From NCBI RefSeq assembly GCF_004521915.1, contig NZ_SDKD01000007.1:62001-126000 (forward strand): a DNA stretch of 64,000 bases, given 5' to 3'. Origin of the DNA: Brevibacillus migulae. GTDB taxonomy: Bacteria; Bacillota; Bacilli; Brevibacillales; Brevibacillaceae. Under the pieces are notes generated by a model that was not told the origin of the DNA, did no database searches, and saw only the letters and a program-made list of their open reading frames with translations. Positions 1 to 8,606 of this stretch are shown in pieces. Each line of letters opens with the position of its first letter. Positions within the stretch are counted from its first letter, which is position 1. The translations under genes were made by a program, and so were the position numbers.

Positions 1-94
1 GAAGCATTTCCTTCGGCATTGCTTTTGTCGCCGGGAGAAATCTTGTCCCTAACCCCGCGGCAGGAATGACAGCTTTTCGCACTCTTTTGCTCAT
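1..94 (-). CDS. galU: UTP--glucose-1-phosphate uridylyltransferase, N-terminal part
   Basis: Only the first 31 codons are inside the window; the gene runs off the left edge. The peptide contains [18 protein letters not shown], the nucleotide-binding signature of GalU/GtaB enzymes, which make UDP-glucose from UTP and glucose-1-phosphate in the cytoplasm. Start chosen at 94 because GGGGTGG lies 6 bases upstream; in-frame ATGs at 100 and 109 are alternatives. A perfect SinR-type palindrome at 132-147 precedes it, so this UDP-glucose supply gene probably belongs to the EPS regulon to its right. Confidence 0.9.
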   Translation of the reverse strand, partial: MSKRVRKAVIPAAGLGTRFLPATKAMPKEML

Positions 95-131
95 CCTCAT
101 CCACCCCATCTTCTTTTTATCGCATACCTTC

Positions 132-147
132 GTTCTTTATAAAGAAC
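132..147. promoter_or_regulatory. SinR-type operator upstream of galU
   Basis: GTTCTTTATAAAGAAC is a perfect 16-bp palindrome made of two GTTCTTT half-sites, the sequence bound by SinR in Bacillus (consensus GTTCTYT). On the minus strand GTGTTC and TATGCG, 17 bases apart, could be -35 and -10 elements enclosing the palindrome, which would make it a classic repression site. Assignment to SinR is inference supported by the sinR gene in the window. Confidence 0.75.
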
Positions 148-172
148 ACATGGTCAAAAATCAACGAATCCA

Positions 173-994
173 TCATCCAAAGGACTCTTCCTTTTCCCGA
201 CGATCCGGATAGACCACTGGTATCCTCTTCATTCCCGCTCGCTCAGCGAACAGGTGAAACAAATATAGCGGATTTAACACCACATAGCGTTTCCATAGAC
301 GCTTTGGCTCCTGCATCAACCGAAACAGCCATTCCAAGCCTCTTGCCTGCATCCACGCAGGCGCTTGCGGCAGTGTGCCTGCATGGAAATCGAATGCCGC
401 TCCCACCGCTAGCAAAGGCATCGGCAAATAGTCTCGGTATTCATAGATCCACACCTCTTGGCGGGGACAACCCAAGCCTACGAATACTAGTTTTGCTCCA
501 CTGTCCTTGATTCGCTGGATCACTTCCTGCTTCTCTTGTTCGTCTAGCCGGCGAAACTTGGAAGGTTCCTTGCCTGCTATGATGATCGATGGAAACTTCT
601 TTTTCAGATTATCTTCGAACAAATCAATCGTTTCCTGCTTGCTTCCATACAAATAGATTGGCAGCTGCTCCTCTGCCGCCGCCTTTGCCACTCTCAGCGT
701 AAGCTCCGGACCGTATACCCGGTCCGGCAGGGAAATATTATGTAGCAGCCTCAGTCCCCAGCGCACCGGTTGGCCATCCGGGACGATCAAGTCCAATCCA
801 TTCAGCCTTCTCTGATGGACCTTATCCATGAAACCGGTCATGACTCCATGTACGGCCAAAGCGGAAACTGCATATGGTTGTTGACGCTTTGCATGCGTTG
901 TGATCATATGTACCGCATACTCATAATCAACCGCTGATATGACTACTCCCAAAATCGGGAACTTTCCATGATAGATCATTGCGGAACGCCCCAT
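173..994 (-). CDS. WecG/TagA/CpsF family glycosyltransferase
   Basis: Cytoplasmic-face glycosyltransferase that adds a sugar (typically N-acetylmannosaminyl or a related residue) to an undecaprenyl-linked intermediate. Family signatures are visible: VPDG near residues 71-74 with the conserved Asp, [10 protein letters not shown] near 173-182, GAAFDFHAG near 198-206, and a basic C-terminal segment ([17 protein letters not shown]). At 273 aa the length is usual. The start is uncertain: ATG at 979 overlaps the upstream stop as ATGA and may be the real one; ATG at 994 is given. It is the last gene of the 2729-to-173 unit. Sugar specificity cannot be read from sequence. Confidence 0.88.
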   Translation of the reverse strand: MGRSAMIYHGKFPILGVVISAVDYEYAVHMITTHAKRQQPYAVSALAVHGVMTGFMDKVHQRRLNGLDLIVPDGQPVRWGLRLLHNISLPDRVYGPELTLRVAKAAAEEQLPIYLYGSKQETIDLFEDNLKKKFPSIIIAGKEPSKFRRLDEQEKQEVIQRIKDSGAKLVFVGLGCPRQEVWIYEYRDYLPMPLLAVGAAFDFHAGTLPQAPAWMQARGLEWLFRLMQEPKRLWKRYVVLNPLYLFHLFAERAGMKRIPVVYPDRREKEESFG

Positions 995-2052
995 CTCGCC
1001 TTATTTTCGGCATAGATTTCTTCCATGATCTTCTTTACATCATAGCGGACGCTCCATTGTGGATAGTGGGAAATAAATCGCTCCAGACTGCTGACATACC
1101 AGATATGGTCACCGGCTCGATGCTGCTCCGAATAGGTCACATTCATCTTTTCCCCGGTTATTTCCTCCGCCAGCCGGATCGCTTCCAGCATGGAGATATT
1201 GGAGGTTCTGCCTCCGCCCAGATTGTACACTTCGCCGCCTGCTCGCGGCTGCTGATAGAAAGTATGGAAAGCAGCGATCACATCGTTGGAATGAATCACA
1301 TCGCGCACTTGCTTTCCTTTGTAACCAAAAATGGTGTAAGGCGTGCGGCTCATGGCGCATTTCATCAGATAGTTGATAAATCCATGCAGCTGTACGCCGG
1401 ACTGGCGTGCCCCACTCAACACACCCCCGCGAAATACCGCGGTTTTAAAGTTGAAATAGCGGCCATATTCCTGTACCAATATGTCTGCAGCCAGCTTGGA
1501 AGCACCAAAGAGCGAGTGCATATTTTGATCGACACTCAAATCCTCGCGAATGCCATCGCTGTATGCATGATCTGGAGCAATCTCCCAGCGCGTCTCCAGC
1601 TCGATCAACGGCAGCCGGTTGGGGCTGTCCCCATAAACCTTGTTTGTGGAGGTAAAAAGGAAGACGGCTTCCGGGCAGTGATGCCGCATCGCTTCCAGCA
1701 TGTTGAGGGTACCATTTGCGTTGACTCCAAAATCCGTGATCGGATCACGTGCAGCCCAATCATGGGATGGTTGTGCCGCCGTATGGATGATCAGGGAGAT
1801 ATCCGTGCCATACTTGGCAAAAATGCGGTTAATACTGTCCTTATCCCGGATGTCGACATGCTGATGCTCATATTTTTGCTGATAGGTTTGTTCCAGGCGA
1901 TTGCGGTTCCACAGCGTAGAGCCTTCGTCACCAAAGAAGACTTGCCGCATATTGTTGTCGATGCCAATGACTTTATATCCCAATCCTGCATAAAAGGCTG
2001 CGGCCTCCGAACCGATGAGTCCGGCAGAGCCTGTAATCACTACAACTGACAT
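976..2052 (-). CDS. Extended SDR sugar-nucleotide epimerase/dehydratase
   Basis: NAD(P)-dependent short-chain dehydrogenase of the extended class, likely interconverting a nucleotide sugar for EPS synthesis. The Rossmann motif GSAGLIGS is at residues 8-15 and TSTNKVYG near 134-141. Substrate-loop features ([16 protein letters not shown]) resemble CDP-paratose/tyvelose 2-epimerases. The canonical YxxxK catalytic pair reads FGASK at 182-186, with Phe where Tyr is expected; I believe relatives of this subfamily share that, but it makes the exact chemistry uncertain. It is coupled to the downstream WecG-like gene by a short overlap and follows the Wzz-like gene by 47 bases. Confidence 0.85.
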   Translation of the reverse strand: MSVVVITGSAGLIGSEAAAFYAGLGYKVIGIDNNMRQVFFGDEGSTLWNRNRLEQTYQQKYEHQHVDIRDKDSINRIFAKYGTDISLIIHTAAQPSHDWAARDPITDFGVNANGTLNMLEAMRHHCPEAVFLFTSTNKVYGDSPNRLPLIELETRWEIAPDHAYSDGIREDLSVDQNMHSLFGASKLAADILVQEYGRYFNFKTAVFRGGVLSGARQSGVQLHGFINYLMKCAMSRTPYTIFGYKGKQVRDVIHSNDVIAAFHTFYQQPRAGGEVYNLGGGRTSNISMLEAIRLAEEITGEKMNVTYSEQHRAGDHIWYVSSLERFISHYPQWSVRYDVKKIMEEIYAENKARWGVPQ

Positions 2053-2099
2053 ATTCTCCTACTCCCCTATTCTATCTGTTATATTGGATCCCGCTTGCC

Positions 2100-2729
2100 T
2101 CAGCCCTGCATCGAATGCACACGCAGCTGCTGCTGTTTGTTCCTTTGAACGAGTTCCGCGAAAAGCGCCAGAGCGACTCCCCCGAGCAGCCCTAAGACTA
2201 CCGCCACACCCGTACTTTGATAGGGCTGGGGACTGACCGGAACCGGGTGTTCACTCGCTTGCGCCTCATCAACGATCAGGATATTCTCCGCGTTGACCAA
2301 TTCCTTTGAATGCGCAGAAATGACGCGTGCAAACTCATTCGCATATTTGACAGAAGCAGCAGGGTCCTGATCTGTTACTGCTATGCCTAGCAATAAGGTG
2401 CCGTTCTTAATGTTGACTTCCACCTTATCCAATAGCTGATTCACTGATTCCGAAGCGCCCACGTTGCTGGCAACCTCTGCCGCGATGCGGTGGCTTTTGA
2501 TCAGTTCCGCGTACGTTTTCAGCATTTGCTGATTTCCCAAGACACTCGTATACATGTTCGCGGTGTCGGCATTTTGGGGTTGTACGAGAATCGTGGCTTG
2601 AGCCTGGTAAAGCGGGGTTACGAAATAGAAACTGATCGCTGCTGTTGCAATTCCCGCAAGGATTGGAATCGCCAAAACAAGTACGAGGCGTTTCCGAACA
2701 CTTTTCCAAATATCCAATAGCAGATTCAT
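2100..2729 (-). CDS. Wzz/YveK-type polysaccharide chain-length modulator
   Basis: Membrane co-polymerase subunit that sets EPS chain length and normally activates a tyrosine autokinase. The 209-residue protein has two membrane segments (about 16-38 and 172-193) around an extracytoplasmic region with the family opening (PLYQAQATILVQPQ). A Pro-rich stretch (HPVPVSPQP) precedes the second segment, as in Wzz proteins. It matches the EpsA/CapA modulator type. No partner kinase is present in the window; it may lie to the left or elsewhere. First gene of its transcription unit, behind two SinR-type boxes. Confidence 0.88.
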   Translation of the reverse strand: MNLLLDIWKSVRKRLVLVLAIPILAGIATAAISFYFVTPLYQAQATILVQPQNADTANMYTSVLGNQQMLKTYAELIKSHRIAAEVASNVGASESVNQLLDKVEVNIKNGTLLLGIAVTDQDPAASVKYANEFARVISAHSKELVNAENILIVDEAQASEHPVPVSPQPYQSTGVAVVLGLLGGVALALFAELVQRNKQQQLRVHSMQG

Positions 2730-2759
2730 AGATAGAATAACCCCTTTTCTTGTTTATTC

Positions 2760-2798
2760 GTTCATTATGCAGAACGCATTTAGTTCTTTAAAACGAAT
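2760..2798. promoter_or_regulatory. Two SinR-type operator boxes for the wzz-epimerase-wecG unit
   Basis: GTTCATTATGCAGAAC (2760-2775) and GTTCTTTAAAACGAAT (2783-2798) are two imperfect palindromes with GTTC-type half-sites, lying 31-69 bases upstream of the minus-strand gene ending at 2729. A minus-strand -10-like CATAAT overlaps the first box. They are weaker than the boxes at 132, 8432 and 14690, so this region may bind SinR less tightly or cooperatively. Confidence 0.6.
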
Positions 2799-2924
2799 AA
2801 TCAACCTGAGTATATACGACAAAACGAACACAAGTAAATAGCCTATTTCTTTGAATAACCCTTGGTTTTTGAAAAAAAATCATTCATTATCTCATCATAT
2901 CTCTCATTTTCATCATTTCACCGA

Positions 2925-2963
2925 AAAGAACATGTTGTTCTTTAAAGAGAACAATTGTATAAT
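2925..2963 (+). promoter_or_regulatory. Promoter with overlapping SinR-type operator
   Basis: TTGTTC (2935-2940) and TATAAT (2958-2963), 17 bases apart, form a good sigma-A-type promoter for the plus-strand glycosyltransferase. The palindrome GTTCTTTAAAGAGAAC (2937-2952) fills the -35 to -10 gap, and both halves fit GTTCTYT. A third half-site AAAGAAC (2925-2931) lies 5 bases upstream. This is the expected geometry for direct repression. Confidence 0.8.
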
Positions 2964-3017
2964 TCTCTTCATGTAGGCTCAATTCCAAAAATAACGACGA
3001 AAATGGGGATATTTCAG

Positions 3018-4208
3018 ATGAAGGTAAAAGTGTTGACCGTACATAATCGTTATTTAATTCGCGGCGGTGAGGATGAGAGCGTAGACTCCCATCAGCGATT
3101 GCTGAAGGAAAACGGCCATTACACCGAGCTGTTTGAAGAATCAAATGAGCGCGTGGCAGAACTCGGCAGCGCCCGCACAGCACTGCGTACGATCTGGTCG
3201 GTTGAATCTTCCCGCAAGATTCGGGATAAAATTAGCGCCGGACAGTTTGACATCCTTGATTGTCAAAATACATTTCCATTAATCTCTCCATCCGTCTACT
3301 ACGCAGCCAAAAAAACCGGCATCCCGGTAATCCAGACATTGCGAAACTATCGGCTGCTTTGTCCCAATGCGCTGTTTTTCCGAAACGGAAAGGTCTGCGA
3401 GGATTGTCTGGGGCAGTCCTTCCCGATCAGCGGGGTCATCAATCGCTGTTACCGGGACAGCTTCCCCGCCAGTGCTACCGTCTCTTCCATGATCGCTACC
3501 CATCGTCTGCTGAAAACGTGGAATAAACAGGTCGACCTGTTTGTCACATTGACCCATTTTGCTCGCCATAAATTTATTGAAGCGGGATTTCCTGAGGACC
3601 GGATCGTGGTTAAGCCAAACTTTGTCTTTCCCGACCCGGGCTTGGGAAAAGGAAACGGCGACTATGCCCTGTTTGTCGGAAGGCTGACAGAGGAAAAAGG
3701 CATCCATACCGTGCTGGCAGCTTGGCAAAAAGCACAGCATAAGCTTCCTTTGAAAATCATTGGGGAAGGACCGTTGGCAGATCAAGTCGCCCAAGCTGCA
3801 CGATCCTCTGCGCTTATAGAATACATAGGAAAAAAACCGGTAAGCGAAGTGTATGAGCTCATGGGGAATGCGAAATTCCTGCTGTTTCCGTCTGAATGGT
3901 ATGAAACTTTTGGCCGAGTGGCGATTGAAGCCTTTGCCAAAGGAACGCCAGTCATCGCTGCGAATATCGGTGCGATTGCGGAAATCGTGGATCATGGCCG
4001 AACCGGGCTTCATTTTATACCCGGGGATGCGGACGACCTTGCAGCCAAGATCGATTGGGCCCAAACTCATCCCGATGAGCTAAAGCATATGCGTGCACAA
4101 GCAAGAAGCGAATATGAACAGAAATATACGGCGCAACGTAATTATCAAATGTTAATGGAAGTCTACGAAAAAGCCCAGATACTTGCCACTCGCAAGACTT
4201 ATCGGTAA
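3018..4208 (+). CDS. Glycosyltransferase family 4
   Basis: Retaining GT-B glycosyltransferase, probably adding one sugar of the EPS repeat unit at the inner membrane face. The N-terminal acceptor domain opens with LTVHNRYLIRGGEDE. A Cys-containing segment (CPNALFFRNGKVCEDCLG) lies in the first third. The C-terminal nucleotide-sugar domain shows FVGRLTEEKGI and the EX7E-type region SEWYETFGRVAIEAFAKG. Start 3018 is used because GGGGAT precedes it; upstream in-frame starts fall inside the promoter at 2935-2963. It is monocistronic and transcribed against its neighbours, with a strong terminator at 4221-4260. Confidence 0.9.
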   Translation: MKVKVLTVHNRYLIRGGEDESVDSHQRLLKENGHYTELFEESNERVAELGSARTALRTIWSVESSRKIRDKISAGQFDILDCQNTFPLISPSVYYAAKKTGIPVIQTLRNYRLLCPNALFFRNGKVCEDCLGQSFPISGVINRCYRDSFPASATVSSMIATHRLLKTWNKQVDLFVTLTHFARHKFIEAGFPEDRIVVKPNFVFPDPGLGKGNGDYALFVGRLTEEKGIHTVLAAWQKAQHKLPLKIIGEGPLADQVAQAARSSALIEYIGKKPVSEVYELMGNAKFLLFPSEWYETFGRVAIEAFAKGTPVIAANIGAIAEIVDHGRTGLHFIPGDADDLAAKIDWAQTHPDELKHMRAQARSEYEQKYTAQRNYQMLMEVYEKAQILATRKTYR

Positions 4209-4220
4209 GCGGCAATGGAG

Positions 4221-4260
4221 ACAAAAGAAGAACTGCCGCGCCTGGCAGTTCTTCTTTTGT
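4221..4260. terminator. Bidirectional rho-independent terminator
   Basis: Perfect 17-base arms (4221-4237 and 4244-4260, ACAAAAGAAGAACTGCC and its complement) around a 6-base loop separate two convergent genes. T-rich flanks on both strands suggest it stops transcription from both sides. Confidence 0.9.
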
Positions 4261-4264
4261 CCGC

Positions 4265-5734
4265 TCACAACAAATACGGTACCAGCTTCTGACGCAAAGA
4301 CCCCTTGATCGCCTTGATAATCGGCTGCGGATTGATCGGTTCAATCAGCACATCTCCCCAGAGCTTGCGGATGAGCTCGTGATAAAGCAGATAGTGCGGC
4401 GGTCTGCGGTATTTTTCATCCACAGACATCAAGACCGTGATCAAACGCTTGTGGTTGAAAGGGCTGAATTCCTCCACCGCAATATCCTGCTCGGCCGGGT
4501 ACATCGCGCCCCAATTCCCCATTCGTTGCTCCCAGTAATGAAGATCGAGCAGGTTGATCCGATACTCCTCCGGATAATGCTTTACTTCCTGCAGCCATCT
4601 GTCGTATTGGTAGATCGCAAACTCATTGTTTTTGTAAAACGAGATTTTGGCAAGAAATTTCGGTGTTATCGTTTTCACATCATAGTAGGTGTAGACGCAT
4701 TTCCGGGCAATTTCGCTGCCATTGCCGCAGACATTGACCATGCCCTGCGAATATTTGAAATGGTGATAGATCGTCAGCGCTTTCGGAATATTTCGGGCCA
4801 AGGTTACGTTTCTTTCAAACAGCTGCTTAAACGACTCATCCATCGTTTCTCTGCAATCCAGCACATGAAAGGGCAAGCCCAGCCTGGGAAACAATCTGCG
4901 CGGCACATCAATGTCCGGACTCTCGTCTGTCAATCTGCCATGCTTGCTGACATAAAAAAACATCTCTTCCTTGATCGCTTTACTGGCTGCCAGCAAGGTT
5001 CGGCTATCCCATCCCGCCGATACGGGAAGCATCAGCGAATACCTACGTGCAGCTCCTTCCAGCAGTCCTTTCAAAATCACAGCAGCCTCTTCCACGACCT
5101 CATCAATCCGCATCACCGGCAAGCTTTTCGTTGGCCAGTACCGCACCACCTTTCTTTCCTGCAGGTCCAAGTAGTGATTCGGCAATAAATGCTTGATATG
5201 CTGATAGGGCGTCGCATCACCCGGCCATGATCGTTCCGTATACTCGAACTGCGGCGAATTCATGAAACTCATCGACCACTGATCAAGAGGAAAAGAATGC
5301 TCTACAAACTCCAACAGCAGCGAAGGCTGCGAAGAAAACCATTGCTCCTGCATGTGGATGGTATAGAAGATTTGCCGGAGGCCACACATATCGTGAAAAA
5401 TTTTAACGGACTCTCCTTCCTTGCAGATTAAAACCCATCTTCCTCCCAGATTCTCTGTAAGGGCTGCGATGTCCGTAAATGTATGGGCCCGTTTGCCCAG
5501 ATGCTCCAATACTTCTTGATTGTTATGCTCAGGGTGGTAAGGATCAATGAAAAAACCAAGCAAAGTAAGCTGAAGCTCCTCTTTACACACCTGTGTGACT
5601 TCCAAATCAGGATGAGCTGTCACAACCCATTCATCGCTGATGGCGATTTTTTGCCATCCTGGCAATGTATCGATGTAACGCGGCCCTGCTATGTATTGCC
5701 TGCGAAACAATAATTGTTCCTCTGCCATCTGCAT
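4265..5734 (-). CDS. Asparagine-synthase-like ATP-pyrophosphatase protein
   Basis: About 489 residues with the layout of asparagine synthase B: an N-terminal region resembling the Ntn glutaminase fold (GGRWVLICKEGESVKIFHD) and a C-terminal synthetase-like region. The nucleotide loop reads SAGWDSR at 239-245 in place of the usual SGGxDS. The N-terminal catalytic Cys of true glutaminases is absent, so it cannot release ammonia from glutamine in the normal way. Last gene of the flippase-polymerase operon, which suggests amidation or another adenylate-dependent modification of an EPS sugar (inference). Start ATG 5734 taken over GTG 5749 for ribosome-site spacing. Confidence 0.75.
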   Translation of the reverse strand: MQMAEEQLLFRRQYIAGPRYIDTLPGWQKIAISDEWVVTAHPDLEVTQVCKEELQLTLLGFFIDPYHPEHNNQEVLEHLGKRAHTFTDIAALTENLGGRWVLICKEGESVKIFHDMCGLRQIFYTIHMQEQWFSSQPSLLLEFVEHSFPLDQWSMSFMNSPQFEYTERSWPGDATPYQHIKHLLPNHYLDLQERKVVRYWPTKSLPVMRIDEVVEEAAVILKGLLEGAARRYSLMLPVSAGWDSRTLLAASKAIKEEMFFYVSKHGRLTDESPDIDVPRRLFPRLGLPFHVLDCRETMDESFKQLFERNVTLARNIPKALTIYHHFKYSQGMVNVCGNGSEIARKCVYTYYDVKTITPKFLAKISFYKNNEFAIYQYDRWLQEVKHYPEEYRINLLDLHYWEQRMGNWGAMYPAEQDIAVEEFSPFNHKRLITVLMSVDEKYRRPPHYLLYHELIRKLWGDVLIEPINPQPIIKAIKGSLRQKLVPYLL

Positions 5735-5776
5735 TTTCCTAACCCCCACATACTAGGTCCCAATCCTTGCTTTTTC

Positions 5777-7072
5777 TTAACCGCTTGATCCTGATCGTTT
5801 TCCCGCTACACGCAGGGTGGTGGACACGAACAGAATCCAGAACACATTGTTCTGCTTGAAAAGCGAATCCTCAGGAAACATGTAAAGAAACAAAAAGGTA
5901 AAGCACAATAACGGCCAATAGCTTTCGATCGATCGAGTCGTCTGAATCAGCCTGACTCCCCTGGCCATCCCCGCGGAAAAAGTAACGAAAAAGAGGATCA
6001 AACCGACGACTCCCAGATCAATGAGAATGTCGAGCAGGCCATTATGGGAGTGAACCGGCATCCATCCGGTATCAAGCAGGATTTGATACGATTCTCCCGC
6101 ATTCCCCAGCCAAAATCCGCTGTAGCCGTACCCCAGATACGGGTGCTCTTTGACCCTGTCGAACAACGCCATCCACAGATCGGTTCTCCCCGTCAGTGTC
6201 ACATCTCGATCCATACTTTCCAAAGACGCCTCTGCGACTGTCCCGATATCCACAGCGAGAAACGTAAGAGACCCTGCCAATATCAAGACGATCCCCAAGA
6301 ATACGGCAAGCAGCTTGTTTTTCATCCTGAGCATAGGCATCATCGTAAAAACGATAAGCTGAAAAAGAAAGATGATAAGCGCTGTTTTCGAATTAGATAA
6401 AATCAACAAGCAAAGCGATAAGCCTAAAAAACCTGCGTATAGCGACCTCCTCTGTCGTTGTGCCATGCATAGCAGCAGAAAGACTAGGCTGCTCAGTGCC
6501 ATTAACCTGCCCAAAATGTTTTTATGAACGAAAATCCCGCGCCAGGCCTCTCCGCGATCCTCACTGTAAATTCCATAACCAGGGAGAACCCAGGCAAAGA
6601 TCACGCTTAGCACGATTGCTGCACCAAGCATGAAAGCAACCAGACGCAATTGCTCCTTCATGCTGTAACGGGCTGCCAGATAGATGCCAAAAGCAGTGGT
6701 ACCAAACAGAGCGACAATGCGTCGAAGCGTGACCTCAGGCGCATACGACCAAAAAAGCGAGCAGGTTGTAAAGAACAGCAACAGCACTAGCCACTTATCT
6801 CTTTTCATCACCTGCAGTACACGCTTCCAGCGTAGCAGGATCAGAAAAAAGGAAACCGCATAGATGCCAAACCAGCAAGCCTGCATCAGCGGATTGCCCT
6901 CCGTCGGATCGATCACCGTCCCGCTCTGTTGGGTGAGCAGCTGCATGATGCCGCCGGAAAAAAGCAAAAGAGAGGCAAGGATAACGCATTTTTCCACTTT
7001 CCTGCCCAATAACAGGAAGTCTACCTTCCAGCGTTTTTCTTGTATCTCGCTTGATTCGATTGAGATCGCCAT
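5777..7072 (-). CDS. O-antigen polymerase/ligase family protein (Wzy-like)
   Basis: Polytopic membrane protein of 431 aa with about ten to eleven hydrophobic segments. It carries the conserved block RGIFVHKNILGR, the loop LTGRTDLW and the periplasmic-type motif HSHNGLLDILIDLG, all typical of Wzy/WaaL proteins that join lipid-linked polysaccharide units outside the membrane. It starts 13 bases after the flippase stop and precedes the asparagine-synthase-like gene, so the three are probably one transcript. In an EPS context the polymerase role is more likely than ligase. Confidence 0.88.
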   Translation of the reverse strand: MAISIESSEIQEKRWKVDFLLLGRKVEKCVILASLLLFSGGIMQLLTQQSGTVIDPTEGNPLMQACWFGIYAVSFFLILLRWKRVLQVMKRDKWLVLLLFFTTCSLFWSYAPEVTLRRIVALFGTTAFGIYLAARYSMKEQLRLVAFMLGAAIVLSVIFAWVLPGYGIYSEDRGEAWRGIFVHKNILGRLMALSSLVFLLLCMAQRQRRSLYAGFLGLSLCLLILSNSKTALIIFLFQLIVFTMMPMLRMKNKLLAVFLGIVLILAGSLTFLAVDIGTVAEASLESMDRDVTLTGRTDLWMALFDRVKEHPYLGYGYSGFWLGNAGESYQILLDTGWMPVHSHNGLLDILIDLGVVGLILFFVTFSAGMARGVRLIQTTRSIESYWPLLCFTFLFLYMFPEDSLFKQNNVFWILFVSTTLRVAGKRSGSSG

Positions 7073-7085
7073 CTCGTTTCACCCC

Positions 7086-8408
7086 CTAATTGCCACTTGC
7101 CGCTCGTTGAACCTGCCGTTGCTGCAGATATTGAATCGCTATCCAATACCCGACGGTCAGTAAGAGATCGGAAAGGATGCTGGCCATAGCGGCACCCTTC
7201 CAGGAATATAACGGGATAAGCAGATAATTCATCGCGACATTGAGCAATGCCACTGTCATTTGAATCCCGCTGCGCACTCCTTGGAAACCGGATCCAGTCA
7301 AGGTATCCTGGATCAAGCTATTCACACTTTTGATCACGGGTATGACAGACAGCCACCGGATCGCTTCCACTGCATTTCCATATTCATCTCCCAGGATGTG
7401 CGGAACAACCGGAGCAAAAAGAAAAAGCAGCAGCCCCGCGACGATTCCGTATAAAGAAGAAAAAGGCAGGTACCGTTTTGCCAGCTGCAAGCTGCCGTTT
7501 ATTCCGTCTTTTCCTTCTTTAAAAAAGCTGGCGTACATTGCGCTCATTAATGCGCGTATCGGTGTCAACGCTACATCGATTAATCTGCTGGCTGCAGCAA
7601 AAATGCCTGAAGCGTCCAGTGTTGACAGTTTTACCAGCAAAATTTTGTTAGTATCGCTGTACAAAGCAACCGAAGCCGAGCTGATCGAAAAGTAGAATCC
7701 ATCCTTCCAGCCCTCTAGCAATCGGGACCACTTCGGCTGAGGACGGCCCAACTCTTTGGTAACAAGCCAGACTCCGATCAGTGCGCTCACCGCTGTCGCA
7801 CACAGATAAATCACGGCCCAGTCTTGTGCGGACTTTGAGCCTGCGAGTAAAAGCAAATAGACAGCGCCAAGCAGTCGGGTGAAGCTTAGGAGCGTTTGCA
7901 GCTGAGCGGTTCGTTTTAATCGATCAAACGCTTGAAAGGCATGGCTGCTGATCTCGAGAAGTCGCAGCAAAACAAAATCTGACAGCGCGATCGTGATTAC
8001 GAGCTGTGAGCTGCCAGCGGGAAGAAGCTGACCCGAGATAAAATAAGTAAGTACGGTTAACAGACAGCCTGTTAACACAGTCATCACCAATGCTCTTCCC
8101 CAATTCTCCGCAAATGTTGATCGGTCTCTCGCCACATTCATAATCATGAGATTTCCTGTTCCCCAGCTGGAAAATGGCGCTAACACGGCAACCAGTGATA
8201 CGACGCCCATGAACATGCCGTACCCTTCTACACCCAAAATCCTCGCAATCAACACGAAGTAAACAGCCTGAATGACGACTCGCAGCCCCTGGCCCAAAAA
8301 CATCCAGAGGGTGTTTTTCATCATTTCGCTGTTCCATCCATTGTGGATCCATTGTTTGACATTCACGTTGGCAGTAAACTCCTCAGCTTTTTGGTTTCTG
8401 GATATCAT
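7086..8408 (-). CDS. Polysaccharide flippase (Wzx-like)
   Basis: Polytopic membrane protein of up to 440 aa with about twelve to fourteen hydrophobic segments, typical of Wzx/MOP flippases. The family opening is GQGLRVVIQAVYFVLIARIL. It would move undecaprenyl-linked repeat units to the outer face. The exact start is uncertain: 8408 has a poor ribosome site, and starts near the MMKNTLWMF segment (around residue 29) are possible. First gene of a three-gene unit driven from the SinR-box promoter at 8432-8447. Confidence 0.88.
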   Translation of the reverse strand: MISRNQKAEEFTANVNVKQWIHNGWNSEMMKNTLWMFLGQGLRVVIQAVYFVLIARILGVEGYGMFMGVVSLVAVLAPFSSWGTGNLMIMNVARDRSTFAENWGRALVMTVLTGCLLTVLTYFISGQLLPAGSSQLVITIALSDFVLLRLLEISSHAFQAFDRLKRTAQLQTLLSFTRLLGAVYLLLLAGSKSAQDWAVIYLCATAVSALIGVWLVTKELGRPQPKWSRLLEGWKDGFYFSISSASVALYSDTNKILLVKLSTLDASGIFAAASRLIDVALTPIRALMSAMYASFFKEGKDGINGSLQLAKRYLPFSSLYGIVAGLLLFLFAPVVPHILGDEYGNAVEAIRWLSVIPVIKSVNSLIQDTLTGSGFQGVRSGIQMTVALLNVAMNYLLIPLYSWKGAAMASILSDLLLTVGYWIAIQYLQQRQVQRAASGN

Positions 8409-8431
8409 CCGTTCGTTAAAATGTTATTTTT

Positions 8432-8447
8432 GTTCTTATTAAAGAAC
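8432..8447. promoter_or_regulatory. SinR-type operator of the flippase operon
   Basis: GTTCTTATTAAAGAAC is a 16-bp palindrome. On the minus strand TTGTTC followed 17 bases later by TAACAT gives a plausible promoter whose spacer contains the palindrome, the same layout as at 2935-2963. Confidence 0.75.
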
Positions 8448-8494
8448 AACATAAGTTGAGTATATCCGAAAATAGCTAAAAAATGAATCCATTA

Positions 8495-8504
8495 TTTTCG
8501 ACAA
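8495..8504. promoter_or_regulatory. Spo0A-type box between divergent EPS units
   Basis: TTTTCGACAA reads TTGTCGAAAA on the minus strand and fits the Spo0A box TGNCGAA. It lies between the operators at 8432 and 8528 in the shared upstream region of two divergent EPS units. A single box of this length can occur by chance. Confidence 0.35.
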
Positions 8505-8527
8505 CATTCGCTCACAAACTACTTTAA

Positions 8528-8572
8528 AAAGAACATTTTGTTCTTTATAAAGAATTAAGAAAGAGATATAAT
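8528..8572 (+). promoter_or_regulatory. SinR-type operator and -10 for the GT2 gene
   Basis: AAAGAAC (8528-8534), five bases, then GTTCTTTATAAAGAAT (8540-8555): the same three-half-site arrangement as at 2925-2952. A consensus -10 TATAAT lies at 8567-8572; with 17-base spacing the -35 would be 8544-8549, inside the palindrome. The -10 position rules out the ATG at 8571 as translation start. Confidence 0.7.
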
Positions 8573-8606
8573 GTCATATATACACCAGCGAAAAGAGGGT
8601 GATTTC

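Noticed and set aside
979-2049. A 356-codon open frame on the plus strand
   Set aside because: It is exactly antisense to the epimerase gene, has no ribosome site and no family pattern; the minus-strand protein has full SDR motifs.
3279-4070. A 263-codon minus-strand frame
   Set aside because: Antisense shadow of the glycosyltransferase at 3018-4208; no domain pattern.
8571-8606. ATG at 8571 as start of the GT2 gene
   Set aside because: It overlaps the promoter -10 (8567-8572); TTG 8607 has a ribosome site and begins at the conserved family N-terminus.
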